Part shown: one piece after another, positions 53,626-62,297 of the stretch | Layout of the letters: each line of letters opens with the position of its first letter | How positions within the stretch are numbered: position 1 is the first letter of the stretch | Assembly (NCBI RefSeq): GCF_044596045.1 | Contig: NZ_CP138995.1 | Span: forward strand, 930,001 to 994,000 | Direction: 5' to 3' | Source of the DNA: Flagellimonas sp947499585 | GTDB lineage: Bacteria > Bacteroidota > Bacteroidia > Flavobacteriales > Flavobacteriaceae | Length of the DNA stretch: 64,000 bases | Notes under the pieces: generated by a model | What the model was told of the DNA's origin: nothing | What the model saw: the letters and a program-made list of their open reading frames with translations, nothing else | The model's database searches: none | Translations under genes and position numbers: made by a program

Positions 53626-54495
53626 TTGGAGCTCAACCTTGAACAAATTCCTCGAGAACAAACACTTTCAAAGAAAGAGTTCATAAGTAAGTACTTTAAA
53701 CTACAAAAACCTGTGGTGATAGAACGCTTTGTTGAAGAATGGCCTGCATATTCTAAGTGGAACTTGGACTATATGAAGGAAATCGCAGGAGAAAAAACCG
53801 TCCCACTCTATGACGATAGACCTGTAAAACATGATGAAGGTTTTAATGAACCCCATGCTAAAATGAAGATGCGGGATTATATTGATCTCCTAAAAAGTGA
53901 ACCAACAAAATATCGTATTTTCCTTTGGAATGTTTTAAAGGAAGTCCCTCAGCTGCAAAAGGACTTTACATATCCTAACTTCGGCCTAAGGTTAATGAAA
54001 GGATTGCCCATGTTATTTTTTGGTGGCATTGATTCACATACGTTTATGCACTATGATATTGATTTGGCCAATATCTTCCATTTTCATTTTGAAGGAAAGA
54101 AACAATGTATTCTTTTTCCGCAATCAGAAACCAAATTTCTTTATAAGATTCCACATTCTTTAATTACCAGGGAGGATATAGATTTTGCAAAACCAGATTT
54201 GAAAAAATGGCCGGCATTAAAAAATGCCAAGGGATATATAGCACAATTGGAGCATGGCAATGTGCTATATATACCGGAAGGATATTGGCATCATATGAAG
54301 TATATGACCCCAGGATTTTCTTTGAGTTTAAGGGCCATAGCTAGAAAGCCCAAAAATTTTGGAAAAGCGGTATACAATATTCTTTTTATGCGTCATTTTG
54401 ATAATCTAATGCGCAAACTTAGAGGCCAGGATTGGATTGATTGGAAGAATGAAAAAGCAATAAAGCGGACACATGATGTGTTATTTCAAAAATAA
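53626..54495 (+). CDS. JmjC-like cupin protein (Cupin_8)
   Basis: 289 residues starting at a TTG (reads LELNLEQIPRE...; no nearer ATG fits the family start). The Fe(II) facial triad is visible as HYD (about residue 142-144) and the distal His in YWHHMKY (about residue 224). A Phe/Leu-rich fold (QKPVVIERFVEEWPA, LYIPEGYWHH) matches 2-oxoglutarate-dependent JmjC-type hydroxylases. Substrate, a protein residue or other, is unknown. It stands 60 bases downstream of bioB. Confidence 0.82.
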   Translation: MELNLEQIPREQTLSKKEFISKYFKLQKPVVIERFVEEWPAYSKWNLDYMKEIAGEKTVPLYDDRPVKHDEGFNEPHAKMKMRDYIDLLKSEPTKYRIFLWNVLKEVPQLQKDFTYPNFGLRLMKGLPMLFFGGIDSHTFMHYDIDLANIFHFHFEGKKQCILFPQSETKFLYKIPHSLITREDIDFAKPDLKKWPALKNAKGYIAQLEHGNVLYIPEGYWHHMKYMTPGFSLSLRAIARKPKNFGKAVYNILFMRHFDNLMRKLRGQDWIDWKNEKAIKRTHDVLFQK

Positions 54496-54504
54496 CTGCT
54501 TGGC

Positions 54505-54975
54505 CTAGACCAATTCTTTTAACTTTTCATAGACCAAGTTACTTTCCCAACCTCGATAGAGCAAATAATCAGCCAATTTCTTCTTTTTCTTTTGAATGTT
54601 GGATTCATGGATTTGGGTCAACCTTTTTTTGGCAAGTTCATCAAGGGTCTTATGATAGTCCTTTTCATTTATTTCGGTCAAAGCACTCTTAATATTGAAT
54701 TTTGATATCTGACGTAGCTTCAGTTCATTCACAATGCGATTTTTACCCCATTTTTTAATAATGAATTTTCCCCTAGCAAAGCTTTTGGCAAAGCGTTCTT
54801 CGTTTAGGTAGTTTTCTTGTATAAGGTGCGTGGTGATTTGATCTATTGCTTCGGGAATCATCCGCATGCCCTTTAGTTTTTCTATAACTTCTTTATGGCA
54901 ACGCTCTTGATAGGCGCAATAACTTTCCAGTTTTCTAGTAGCTTCAGTAAGGCTGTATGCTTTATGGCTGATCAT
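54505..54975 (-). CDS. recX: RecX-type regulatory protein
   Basis: 156 residues, all helical, with the three-repeat character of RecX (YCAYQERCHKEVIEKL, YLNEERFAKSFARGKFIIKKWG, LADYLLYRGWESNLVYEKL). RecX controls RecA filaments. It follows a small membrane protein gene by 12 bases. recA itself is not in the window. Confidence 0.92.
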   Translation of the reverse strand: MISHKAYSLTEATRKLESYCAYQERCHKEVIEKLKGMRMIPEAIDQITTHLIQENYLNEERFAKSFARGKFIIKKWGKNRIVNELKLRQISKFNIKSALTEINEKDYHKTLDELAKKRLTQIHESNIQKKKKKLADYLLYRGWESNLVYEKLKELV

Positions 54976-54987
54976 GTATAGGCAGGG

Positions 54988-55245
54988 TTACTGGTTTTTA
55001 CGAGAATCAAGTTCCGCCTGCATAAGTTTGGCTTGTTTCAAATTAATGATAACTATGACTGTTGAGCCAATAGTGACTATCAAAAGAGGAAGTACAGAAC
55101 TGTCATTTTTGAATATGAAGAGATATAATACCGTAAGCAATAGTAGAACAGAAGTCCCAATCAACATCCCAACTATTACTTTAATGGTTTTTATACTTTG
55201 TCTTAATTGTTCAGATGATTGTGTCTTTATTTTTTCATTCTTCAT
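54988..55245 (-). CDS. Small membrane hypothetical protein
   Basis: 85 residues with two hydrophobic segments (about residues 23-43 and 52-67) and charged ends. No Cys. No family recognised with confidence. It is likely cotranscribed with recX, whose start is 12 bases away. Confidence 0.65.
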   Translation of the reverse strand: MKNEKIKTQSSEQLRQSIKTIKVIVGMLIGTSVLLLLTVLYLFIFKNDSSVLPLLIVTIGSTVIVIINLKQAKLMQAELDSRKNQ

Positions 55246-55293
55246 TTTAGAATATCCTGCCGGTCAATAATTTGTTTTCAATATACTAAAAAC

Positions 55294-55325
55294 AAAAAAA
55301 GCGACCCTATTGCTAGAGTCGCTTT
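55294..55325 (-). terminator. Rho-independent terminator after the RNase E/G gene
   Basis: On the minus strand AAAGCGAC (complement of 55318-55325) and GTCGCTTT (complement of 55298-55305) form a stem with a 12-base loop, followed by a run of seven T residues. It lies just past the stop of the ribonuclease gene. Confidence 0.8.
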
Positions 55326-55328
55326 GTA

Positions 55329-56876
55329 TTATCTAATTGTTTTGCCGTCTTTGTTTTTAAAACGGTATTCAAGGTATGTGTAGGCATCTCTGGGTTGAAT
55401 TTTAACCCACTTCTTATATTCTAAGAACCACTTGTAACGTGGAGACGGAAATCCTTTAGTGAGATAAGCCGCAATAAAGGGATGTATGTTCAAAATAATA
55501 CTATCATCCTTCTGGTTACCTTTCATGATTCTTTCTAAATCAACATTGATTCTGTCAATTAAAAGAATAGGAGCTTCTATTTCCGCTCCCGTACCATTAG
55601 GGTTTTCCTCACTTGTCTTGATATTCATCTCTGGACGAACCCTTTGTCTGGTAATTTGCACCAGACCAAATTTACTGGGGGGTAAAATCTTGTGTTTTGC
55701 CCTATCGTCCTTCATTTCATCTCTTAGATGATCAAATAATTTTCTTCTGTGATCACCTTTGATCATATCAATGAAATCGATAACAATAATTCCACCCATG
55801 TCACGAAGGCGTAGCTGTCTTGCAATTTCGGATGCTGCGGATAAATTTACTTCCAAAGCAGTATCTTCTTGGTTTTTAGCCTTATTGGAACGGTTACCAC
55901 TGTTCACATCAATTACATGAAGTGCTTCAGTGTGTTCAATAACAAGATAAGCCCCTCGGCTCATAGAAGCCGTTCGGCCAAACGAAGTCTTTATTTGACG
56001 CTCAATTCCAAATTTTTCAAAAATTGGAGATGGGCCAGAATAATGTTTTACTATTGACTCCTTTTGGGGTGCGATTTCATGTAAATAATCTTTGATTTGA
56101 TTATAAAGGGTCTCATCATCAACATGTATTCCTGTAAAAGAATCGTTGAATACATCTCTTAGTATGGAAGAAGCTCTGTTTAGCTCTACCAATACTTTGG
56201 ATGGATGAGGTGCTTTTTGCAGTTTCCTGCACATTGTCATCCATTTGGAGGACAAATTCTGAAGATCTTTGTCTAGTTCTGCAACTTTCTTGCCTTCTGC
56301 AACGGTACGTATAATAACGCCAAATCCTTTGGGCTTGATACTTTTTACAAGTCGTATAAGCCGGTCTTTTTCTTCCTTGCTTCCTATTTTTTGTGATACG
56401 GAAACACGGTCAGAAAATGGAACCATTACCAAGTAACGCCCTGCTAGTGAAAGCTCTGAGCTAATTCTTGGTCCTTTGGTAGAAATGGGTTCTTTTACAA
56501 TCTGTACCAATAATGACTGATTGGCCTTAATAACTTCGTTAATACTGCCATTCTTGTCTATATCTTTTTCAAATGGAAAATCTTTTAGGGAATAGTCTCT
56601 TAGCTTTCCCGTTCTAACTTTTTTTATGAATTGCAACATGGAGGATAATTGCGGCCCTAGGTCATGATAGTGCAGGAACGCATCTTTTTCATAACCTACA
56701 TTTACGAATGCCGCATTAAGGCCGGTGACTGGCTTTCTTATCTTGGCTAGGAAAATATCCCCAACGGAAAAATCATTGTCATCCTCGTCTTTGTGTAATT
56801 CTATTAGTTTTCCATCCTTTAGTAAGGCAAAATCGACTGCATCAGGACTAGATCTAACAATTAATTCTCTATTCAC
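55329..56876 (-). CDS. Rne/Rng family ribonuclease
   Basis: 515 residues, the RNase G-like length without the long C-terminal tail of enteric RNase E. An N-terminal S1-like segment (VGDIFLAKIRKPVTGLNAAFVNVGY) is followed by catalytic VIDVNSGNRSNK and IIVIDFIDMIKGDHRRKL, in which the two Asp ligate the metal. It processes rRNA and turns over mRNA. It lies upstream of an intergenic stretch that includes a small basic protein gene and HU. Confidence 0.93.
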   Translation of the reverse strand: MNRELIVRSSPDAVDFALLKDGKLIELHKDEDDNDFSVGDIFLAKIRKPVTGLNAAFVNVGYEKDAFLHYHDLGPQLSSMLQFIKKVRTGKLRDYSLKDFPFEKDIDKNGSINEVIKANQSLLVQIVKEPISTKGPRISSELSLAGRYLVMVPFSDRVSVSQKIGSKEEKDRLIRLVKSIKPKGFGVIIRTVAEGKKVAELDKDLQNLSSKWMTMCRKLQKAPHPSKVLVELNRASSILRDVFNDSFTGIHVDDETLYNQIKDYLHEIAPQKESIVKHYSGPSPIFEKFGIERQIKTSFGRTASMSRGAYLVIEHTEALHVIDVNSGNRSNKAKNQEDTALEVNLSAASEIARQLRLRDMGGIIVIDFIDMIKGDHRRKLFDHLRDEMKDDRAKHKILPPSKFGLVQITRQRVRPEMNIKTSEENPNGTGAEIEAPILLIDRINVDLERIMKGNQKDDSIILNIHPFIAAYLTKGFPSPRYKWFLEYKKWVKIQPRDAYTYLEYRFKNKDGKTIR

Positions 56877-57010
56877 CTGAATCGATTTTTATTTACCCCG
56901 TAATATATTACTGGGATAAATGATTAAACAATATATAGAATCGATTTTTTTCAAACCGATTGAAATTCTTTTCTTGAATCTCTATGTCAAAGAACGTATG
57001 TGTGTAAAAT

Positions 57011-57039
57011 GAAAAAGTAGTTGTAACAACTACTTTTTC
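57011..57039 (-). terminator. Hairpin at the end of the small basic protein gene
   Basis: A perfect 13-bp stem, GAAAAAGTAGTTG (57011-57023) and its complement (57027-57039), with a 3-base loop. It overlaps the stop codon of the 29-residue gene and ends in a T-run on the minus strand, consistent with a terminator. Confidence 0.72.
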
Positions 57040-57119
57040 TTGTGTCGGTTAGCTCTCCTGCGTTTTTTACGCTTGTGGGTAGCTACCTTATGTCTTTTTC
57101 TTTTTTTACCACTCGGCAT
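57030..57119 (-). CDS. 29-residue highly basic protein
   Basis: A 90-base open frame (stop included) beginning MPSGKKRKRHK. Twenty of the 29 residues are Lys, Arg or His. It lies 27 bases downstream of the HU gene stop on the same strand and ends in a terminator hairpin. The composition fits an RNA- or ribosome-binding peptide; I recall similar short basic genes in Bacteroidota beside HU and the ribonuclease gene, but no function can be assigned from sequence. It is too short for most gene finders. Confidence 0.72.
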   Translation of the reverse strand: MPSGKKRKRHKVATHKRKKRRRANRHKKK

Positions 57120-57146
57120 ATGGCTCTTCCTTTAGTGTTAATTATA

Positions 57147-57437
57147 TTATTTTACTTGAACGTTGCTCTTTACACCTTCAACAAACACTTTTGCTGGTTT
57201 GAAGGCAGGGATGTTGTGTGCAGGAATTTTAATAGTAGTGTTCTTAGAAATGTTTCTACCTGTTTTTTCCGCTCTTGTCTTAATGATAAAGCTTCCAAAA
57301 CCTCTTAAATAAACATTATCACCGTTCTCCAAGGACGATTTAACCTCCTCCATAAACGATTCTACCGTTGCTTGTACGTCTCCTTTTTCAATACCTAGTT
57401 TTTCTGAGATTCTAGTTACAATATCTGCTTTCGTCAT
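57147..57437 (-). CDS. hup: HU/IHF-type DNA-binding protein
   Basis: 96 residues. MTKADIVTRISEKLG and the arm FGSFIIKTRAEKTGRNI..TIKIPAHNIPAFKPAK are the HU family signature. A nucleoid protein that bends DNA. Whether it is HU or IHF-like cannot be told. A -7 promoter element lies upstream. Confidence 0.95.
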   Translation of the reverse strand: MTKADIVTRISEKLGIEKGDVQATVESFMEEVKSSLENGDNVYLRGFGSFIIKTRAEKTGRNISKNTTIKIPAHNIPAFKPAKVFVEGVKSNVQVK

Positions 57438-57471
57438 TTCGTATTATTATTTTCTTATTTTTTTAGGCTTG

Positions 57472-57479
57472 CAAATATA
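57472..57479 (-). promoter_or_regulatory. -7 promoter element (TATATTTG) for the HU gene
   Basis: On the minus strand TATATTTG is 34 bases before the HU ATG at 57437. It matches TAnnTTTG; a -33 TTG is not evident. Confidence 0.45.
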
Positions 57480-57560
57480 AAAATTTAAATTAATCTTTTG
57501 TTTAAACCCTTTAATTTTAAGTATATAAACTGCTACATTTAACCATTAGTATTTACCTAC

Positions 57561-58598
57561 ATGTCTTTTTCCCAAAAAATCTTGAAATGGTACGATCAGC
57601 ATAAACGCGAACTTCCGTGGAGAGCTACTACGGATCCTTACAAGATTTGGCTTTCAGAAATTATGTTGCAGCAAACACGTGTTGCCCAAGGAACACCATA
57701 TTATCATAAGTTCTTAGAAGCTTTTCCTACGGTCTTTGACCTTGCAAATGCCAAAGAAGAAAAGGTTTTAAAACTATGGCAAGGCTTAGGATACTATTCC
57801 AGAGCCAGAAACCTTCATGCCACTGCGAAAATAGTAGTGGAGAAATACGAAGGTAATTTTCCAAGAACGTATAAGGAACTTAAGGGATTAAAAGGAGTTG
57901 GTGACTATACCGCTAGTGCTATTGCTTCTATATGTTTTGATTTGCCAGAGCCTGCTGTGGACGGTAATGTATACCGTGTTCTTTCTAGGTATTTTGGAGT
58001 GGATTTACCCATCAATAGCCCCAAGGGAATTAAATATTTCAAGGAATTGGCTAGGGATGTAATGAATACGGAAAATATTAGGGATTACAATCAGGGTATT
58101 ATGGAATTTGGTGCCATACAATGTGCCCCAAAGAAACCATACTGTTTGTTATGCCCTTTAAATGATAGCTGTGTGGCCTTAAAGGAAAATAGAATAGGAA
58201 GTTTGCCTGTAAAAATCAAAAATGTAAAAGTAAAAAATCGATATTTTAACTATTTGATTGTTTTGGATAAGGATAAGAACACTTTATTGGAGCAACGGCA
58301 AGGAAAAGGGATATGGCAAAACCTATATCAATTTCCTTTAATGGAATCGGGAAAAATATTGGAATTGAATGAATTAAATGAGGAAATGGTAAAACAACCT
58401 GATCTACCCAGTTCAAAAACCATAACACTGCACAATGAACAACCAGTAGTGCACAAACTATCTCACCAACACTTGCATACAAGGTTTTGGATTTTGGAAA
58501 CAAAGGAGATTTTAAAAGACGGAATTTCATGGGAACAGATTCACACTTTTCCTGTTCCAGTTTTGATTGCTGACTTCATCAAAACATTTAAAATTTAG
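57561..58598 (+). CDS. mutY: A/G-specific adenine glycosylase
   Basis: 345 residues. SEIMLQQTRVAQ (about residue 34), the HhH segment LKGVGDYTASAI with catalytic Asp in the later DGNVYRVLSR, and a [4Fe-4S] motif C-x6-C-x2-C-x5-C (CAPKKPYCLLCPLNDSC). A C-terminal NUDIX-like domain recognises 8-oxoG. It removes A opposite 8-oxoguanine. It begins the mutY-ssb-gldE-gldD run. Confidence 0.96.
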   Translation: MSFSQKILKWYDQHKRELPWRATTDPYKIWLSEIMLQQTRVAQGTPYYHKFLEAFPTVFDLANAKEEKVLKLWQGLGYYSRARNLHATAKIVVEKYEGNFPRTYKELKGLKGVGDYTASAIASICFDLPEPAVDGNVYRVLSRYFGVDLPINSPKGIKYFKELARDVMNTENIRDYNQGIMEFGAIQCAPKKPYCLLCPLNDSCVALKENRIGSLPVKIKNVKVKNRYFNYLIVLDKDKNTLLEQRQGKGIWQNLYQFPLMESGKILELNELNEEMVKQPDLPSSKTITLHNEQPVVHKLSHQHLHTRFWILETKEILKDGISWEQIHTFPVPVLIADFIKTFKI

Positions 58599-58606
58599 TA
58601 CTTTTG
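58599..58606 (+). promoter_or_regulatory. -7 promoter element (TACTTTTG) for ssb
   Basis: Matches TAnnTTTG; 15 bases before the ssb ATG at 58622, in the 23-base gap after mutY. Confidence 0.5.
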
Positions 58607-58621
58607 ACTAATTAAACAATT

Positions 58622-59077
58622 ATGAGCGGAACATTAAATAAAGTGATGCTAATTGGGCATTTAGGAGACGAAGTAAAAATCCATTATTTTGAAGGAGGCA
58701 ACTGCATTGCAAGATTTCCTTTGGCTACCAATGAAACCTACACCAATAAACAAACAGGAGAGAAAGTTACCAACACAGATTGGCATAATATTGTTGTAAG
58801 AAATAAAGCCGCTGAAATATGTGAAAAGTACCTGAGTAAAGGAGATAAGGTATATTTGGAAGGAAGGTTGAAAAACCGACAATGGCAAGGAGAAGACGGC
58901 AATACCAGATATACTACAGAAGTACATGTTCAGGATTTTACATTTTTGTCCACTAAGAAAGAAAGCATGGCAAGTACACAGCAGTCGCCTGCTGTAGCGG
59001 TACAAAACAAGCCTGTAAAGTCTGTAGAACCTGCACCGGTTGATGAATCGGAACAGGATGATGACCTACCATTCTAA
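58622..59077 (+). CDS. ssb: Single-stranded DNA-binding protein
   Basis: 151 residues. OB-fold start SGTLNKVMLIGHLGDEVKI, with DWHNIVV and VYLEGRLKNRQW, and a C-terminal acidic tip DDDLPF that binds partner proteins. It protects single-stranded DNA in replication and repair. It lies upstream of gldE. Confidence 0.96.
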   Translation: MSGTLNKVMLIGHLGDEVKIHYFEGGNCIARFPLATNETYTNKQTGEKVTNTDWHNIVVRNKAAEICEKYLSKGDKVYLEGRLKNRQWQGEDGNTRYTTEVHVQDFTFLSTKKESMASTQQSPAVAVQNKPVKSVEPAPVDESEQDDDLPF

Positions 59078-59103
59078 AGAAATAAGTTTAAAACAATATA
59101 CAT

Positions 59104-60432
59104 TTGGATCCTGAGCCCTATTGTTTGGCGTTTTTCTTGACCACCTTTAGCGGTATCTTCACAATAAAGGTGATTGTACTTTTACTTCTTTTAGTATGCT
59201 CTGCGCTCATTTCTGGGGCTGAGGTAGCTTTGTTTGGTCTCTCGCAAACAGATTTAAACGAACTGGAAGAAACAGACACTTCTAGAAGCAAATTAATAGT
59301 TCGGCTACTAAATAAGCCTAAAAAGCTATTGGCAACCATCTTGATTACCAACAATACCATTAATATTGGAATTGTTTTGCTATTCAGCTCTATTGGCAAT
59401 GTTATTTTTTCGCAGGTAAACCAAACTTTGTTCGGCGCGGTCTCAGTACGTTTTCTTTTAGAGGTGATTGTGGCCACATTTCTAATTCTGATGTTTGGCG
59501 AAATACTGCCAAAAATCTATGCAAATAGAAACAAGATTCAGTTTTCGCATTTTATGTCCATCCCCTTAAAAATTTTAAATACCTTATTTACACCTTTAAG
59601 CTCACCTATGAGTTCAGCTACTATTTTTCTTCAGGAAAAATTGGGGAAGCAGAAATCCAATTTAAGTGTGGATCATTTATCCCAAGCTCTTGAATTGGCT
59701 TCTGAAGGGGACACCACAAAAGAGGAGCAAAAGATATTAGAAGGGATAGTGACTTTTGGAAATACCGATACCAAACAGGTTATGCGACCTCGTATCGATA
59801 TTTTTGCTTTGGACGAAGAAATGAAATTCCCAGAGGTAATTCAAGAAATAAAAAATAATGGCTACTCTCGGATTCCTGTTTTTTCAGAAAATATGGACAA
59901 CGTTTTGGGTGTTCTTTACGTAAAGGATTTATTGCCATATATTGATAGGAAAAGTTTCAATTGGATGTCTTTGATTCGTGAACCCTATTTTGTTCCGGAG
60001 AATAAAAAACTGGACGATTTGCTGTTGGAATTCCAAGAGAAAAAGAACCATCTTGCCGTTGTAGTGGACGAGTACGGAGGAACTTCTGGGATAGTAACTT
60101 TGGAAGACATTATTGAAGAGATTGTTGGGGATATTAGTGATGAATTCGATGATGAGGATTTGGTTTTCTCTAAGTTAGATGATTATAACTATGTTTTTGA
60201 CGGGAAAACTACCCTAAAGGATTTTTATCGTGTGGTAAAGATTGAAGATGAAGAAGCCTTTGAAGGACAAAAAGGAGAATCAGAAACCATTGCAGGGTTT
60301 GTTTTAGAGATTTCAGGCAGTTTTCCAAAGCGGGGAGAAAAAGTACTGTTTAAAGACTATCAATTCATTGTAGAAAGTTTGGATAAGAAGAGGTTAAAAC
60401 GCATAAAAGTCACATTACCACATGAAGCATAG
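59104..60432 (+). CDS. gldE: Gliding motility-associated protein GldE
   Basis: 442 residues starting at a TTG that reads MDPEP when initiated, as in homologues. The CNNM-type transmembrane domain (SALISGAEVALFGLSQTDLNE) is followed by two CBS domains (about 210-330, DEYGGTSGIVTLEDIIEEIVGDI) and a CorC/HlyC domain at the C-terminus. GldE is an inner-membrane protein needed with GldD for flavobacterial gliding. It overlaps gldD by 11 bases. Confidence 0.93.
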   Translation: MDPEPYCLAFFLTTFSGIFTIKVIVLLLLLVCSALISGAEVALFGLSQTDLNELEETDTSRSKLIVRLLNKPKKLLATILITNNTINIGIVLLFSSIGNVIFSQVNQTLFGAVSVRFLLEVIVATFLILMFGEILPKIYANRNKIQFSHFMSIPLKILNTLFTPLSSPMSSATIFLQEKLGKQKSNLSVDHLSQALELASEGDTTKEEQKILEGIVTFGNTDTKQVMRPRIDIFALDEEMKFPEVIQEIKNNGYSRIPVFSENMDNVLGVLYVKDLLPYIDRKSFNWMSLIREPYFVPENKKLDDLLLEFQEKKNHLAVVVDEYGGTSGIVTLEDIIEEIVGDISDEFDDEDLVFSKLDDYNYVFDGKTTLKDFYRVVKIEDEEAFEGQKGESETIAGFVLEISGSFPKRGEKVLFKDYQFIVESLDKKRLKRIKVTLPHEA

Positions 60433-60979
60433 TTGTTTTTCAATCATAATTGTTCTTGCTCTTTTTGTAAGTTGTAAAGACGAAGTTTTACCAAAGCCCC
60501 AAGCGATGTTGCGTTTGGATTATCCAAAGGCAGAATACAAAGAATTGGATGCAAATTGCTCTTATACTTTTGACCTTAATATATTATCAACGGTAAAAGA
60601 AAACAAAAACTGTTCCTTGGTTTTGGATTACCCTATGATGAAGGGATCAATTTATATTACTTACAAACCTGTAAAGGACAATCTTAACATACTACTGACC
60701 GATGCTCAAAAACTCTCTTATGAGCATGTGGTAAAAGCTGATAATATCGTGGAACAGCCCTTTTTAAATTCCAACGATGGAGTTTACGGAATGTTTTATG
60801 AGGTCAGCGGTAATGCAGCATCCCAGTCACAGTTCTATGTTACGGATAGTATCAATCATTTTGTAACTGGGTCACTCTATTTTTATGCAAAACCTAATTA
60901 TGATTCTATTCTTCCTGCAGCTTTTTATATGCAAAAAGATATTAGAAGGATAATGGAAACGTTACGCTGGAAAAAATAA
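60422..60979 (+). CDS. gldD: Gliding motility lipoprotein GldD
   Basis: 185 residues with a lipoprotein signal (ALFVSC). The pattern LPKPQAMLRLDYPKAEYK and the C-terminal FYMQKDIRRIMETLRW are typical of GldD. It is required with GldE for gliding; the exact role is not settled. It overlaps gldE and converges on a minus-strand lipoprotein gene with a 2-base gap. Confidence 0.93.
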   Translation: MKHSCFSIIIVLALFVSCKDEVLPKPQAMLRLDYPKAEYKELDANCSYTFDLNILSTVKENKNCSLVLDYPMMKGSIYITYKPVKDNLNILLTDAQKLSYEHVVKADNIVEQPFLNSNDGVYGMFYEVSGNAASQSQFYVTDSINHFVTGSLYFYAKPNYDSILPAAFYMQKDIRRIMETLRWKK

Positions 60980-60981
60980 CA

Positions 60982-61401
60982 CTATTCTGTAGCCAAAAGA
61001 GCTTCTGCTTTTTTAATACTGGAATTGATTTGTTCCTTAAGAGCATTCACCTTGGTCTCTTCTTCATCTAGCCACCTTTGTTTTTCTTCAGAAAGTTCTT
61101 TTCCATCTAAGATTTCATCAGAATCAAAACGGTTTCCAAATGCCATCATCCAATCCATCATTGCAGTGTTTGCCACTTGTAGGTCTTTCATAGCTGCTTC
61201 ATATTGACGTCCGGTTTCGGTAGTGTCAACTTTACTTTTGAGCTCACCAACTAATTTTCCCAAGGTTCCCATTTTTGGCATTACCTCATCATGCACGGCC
61301 ATTACTTGCTGCATTTGAGTTGGTCCTTCTGGTGCTTTTTTTTCTTGCTTGCATGCAGTTGCAAAAAATAAAAGCGCAATTAAAAACGTATTAAATTTCA
61401 T
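60982..61401 (-). CDS. Helical hypothetical lipoprotein
   Basis: About 139 residues (a preceding ATG would add one Met). Lipoprotein signal (FFATAC). The mature part is helical with acidic and Lys-rich heptads (MQQVMAVHDEVMPKMGTLGKLVGELKSK, EEKQRWLDEEETKVNALKEQI), so it is probably a coiled coil. No known family seen. Between gldD and the DJ-1-like lipoprotein gene. Confidence 0.7.
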   Translation of the reverse strand: MKFNTFLIALLFFATACKQEKKAPEGPTQMQQVMAVHDEVMPKMGTLGKLVGELKSKVDTTETGRQYEAAMKDLQVANTAMMDWMMAFGNRFDSDEILDGKELSEEKQRWLDEEETKVNALKEQINSSIKKAEALLATE

Positions 61402-61427
61402 CATTTCTTTCTTTTGTTCAAATGTAT

Positions 61428-62297
61428 TTATTTTTCAATATATGGATTCAAACCTAAATCATACATTTTTTCAGTCATAATGCTTACAACTCGATCCGCT
61501 TTATCTGGATGACCACTTTCAAAAGGAGGCTGTGGGTCATACTCTAGGTTTAACGCTACAAATTCGGCATAGTTCCTGCCTAAAATTTGATCTACTAAAG
61601 CCAAGCTCATATCAATTCCGGCAGAAACTCCCGCACTTGTCCAGTATTTGCCATCATTAGTGTAACGTTCCTTAACAAAAGTTGCGCCATATTCGGCCAA
61701 TTTTTCTTCGGCGCGGTACCAATGGGTAGTTGCATTTTTTCCTTTTAAAAGTCCTGCTGCTCCTAAAATCCAAGCACCAGTGCACACACTAACAGTATAT
61801 TTACTGTTTTGGTCAATTTTACGAACCCAATCTAATAGTTCTTGATCTTTAGTGGCTTGGTATGTTTCTATAAAACCTCCAGGAATGATCAACATATCCA
61901 ACTGTTCAATATCTTCAATTCCGTACTCAACCTCAATTCTTACCTTGTCACTACTGGTAATCGTTCCTTTGTTTCTTCCTATGAGTATTTTCTTAGTAGG
62001 ATACATGCTGTTCAATACCGAAAGTGGCCCCATGGCATCCATGGTAAAAAATCCATCATAAAGTAAAATTCCAATGATTTCAATGGTGTCTGTAGGAACT
62101 TCATATAAGACGGCCATAGATTCTGTGTGGCCCATAGTGGCCAATTCTTCATCCGAATAGGCCGTACCATCTGATCTTAAGTTACGATCTTTTTTTTCTA
62201 TTGCTATTCCTTCATTTGTATCAGTAACTGAAGACGTTTCTTTCTCTTGACATGACAGGAGCCCGATTGCCAAAATGATGATTATTGCATTTTTCAT
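61428..62297 (-). CDS. Exported DJ-1/PfpI-family lipoprotein
   Basis: 289 residues with a lipoprotein signal (AIGLLSC, Cys at about 16). From about residue 70 the DJ-1/PfpI fold is visible (IEIIGILLYDGFFTMDAMGPLSVL, MLIIPGGF), with the elbow nucleophile Cys in SVCTGAWILGAAGLL (about residue 173). The form resembles isocyanide hydratases and the N-domain of GlxA regulators more than protein deglycases. Export is unusual for this fold. It overlaps the PepSY protein gene by 4 bases, so it is coupled to it. Confidence 0.85.
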   Translation of the reverse strand: MKNAIIIILAIGLLSCQEKETSSVTDTNEGIAIEKKDRNLRSDGTAYSDEELATMGHTESMAVLYEVPTDTIEIIGILLYDGFFTMDAMGPLSVLNSMYPTKKILIGRNKGTITSSDKVRIEVEYGIEDIEQLDMLIIPGGFIETYQATKDQELLDWVRKIDQNSKYTVSVCTGAWILGAAGLLKGKNATTHWYRAEEKLAEYGATFVKERYTNDGKYWTSAGVSAGIDMSLALVDQILGRNYAEFVALNLEYDPQPPFESGHPDKADRVVSIMTEKMYDLGLNPYIEK

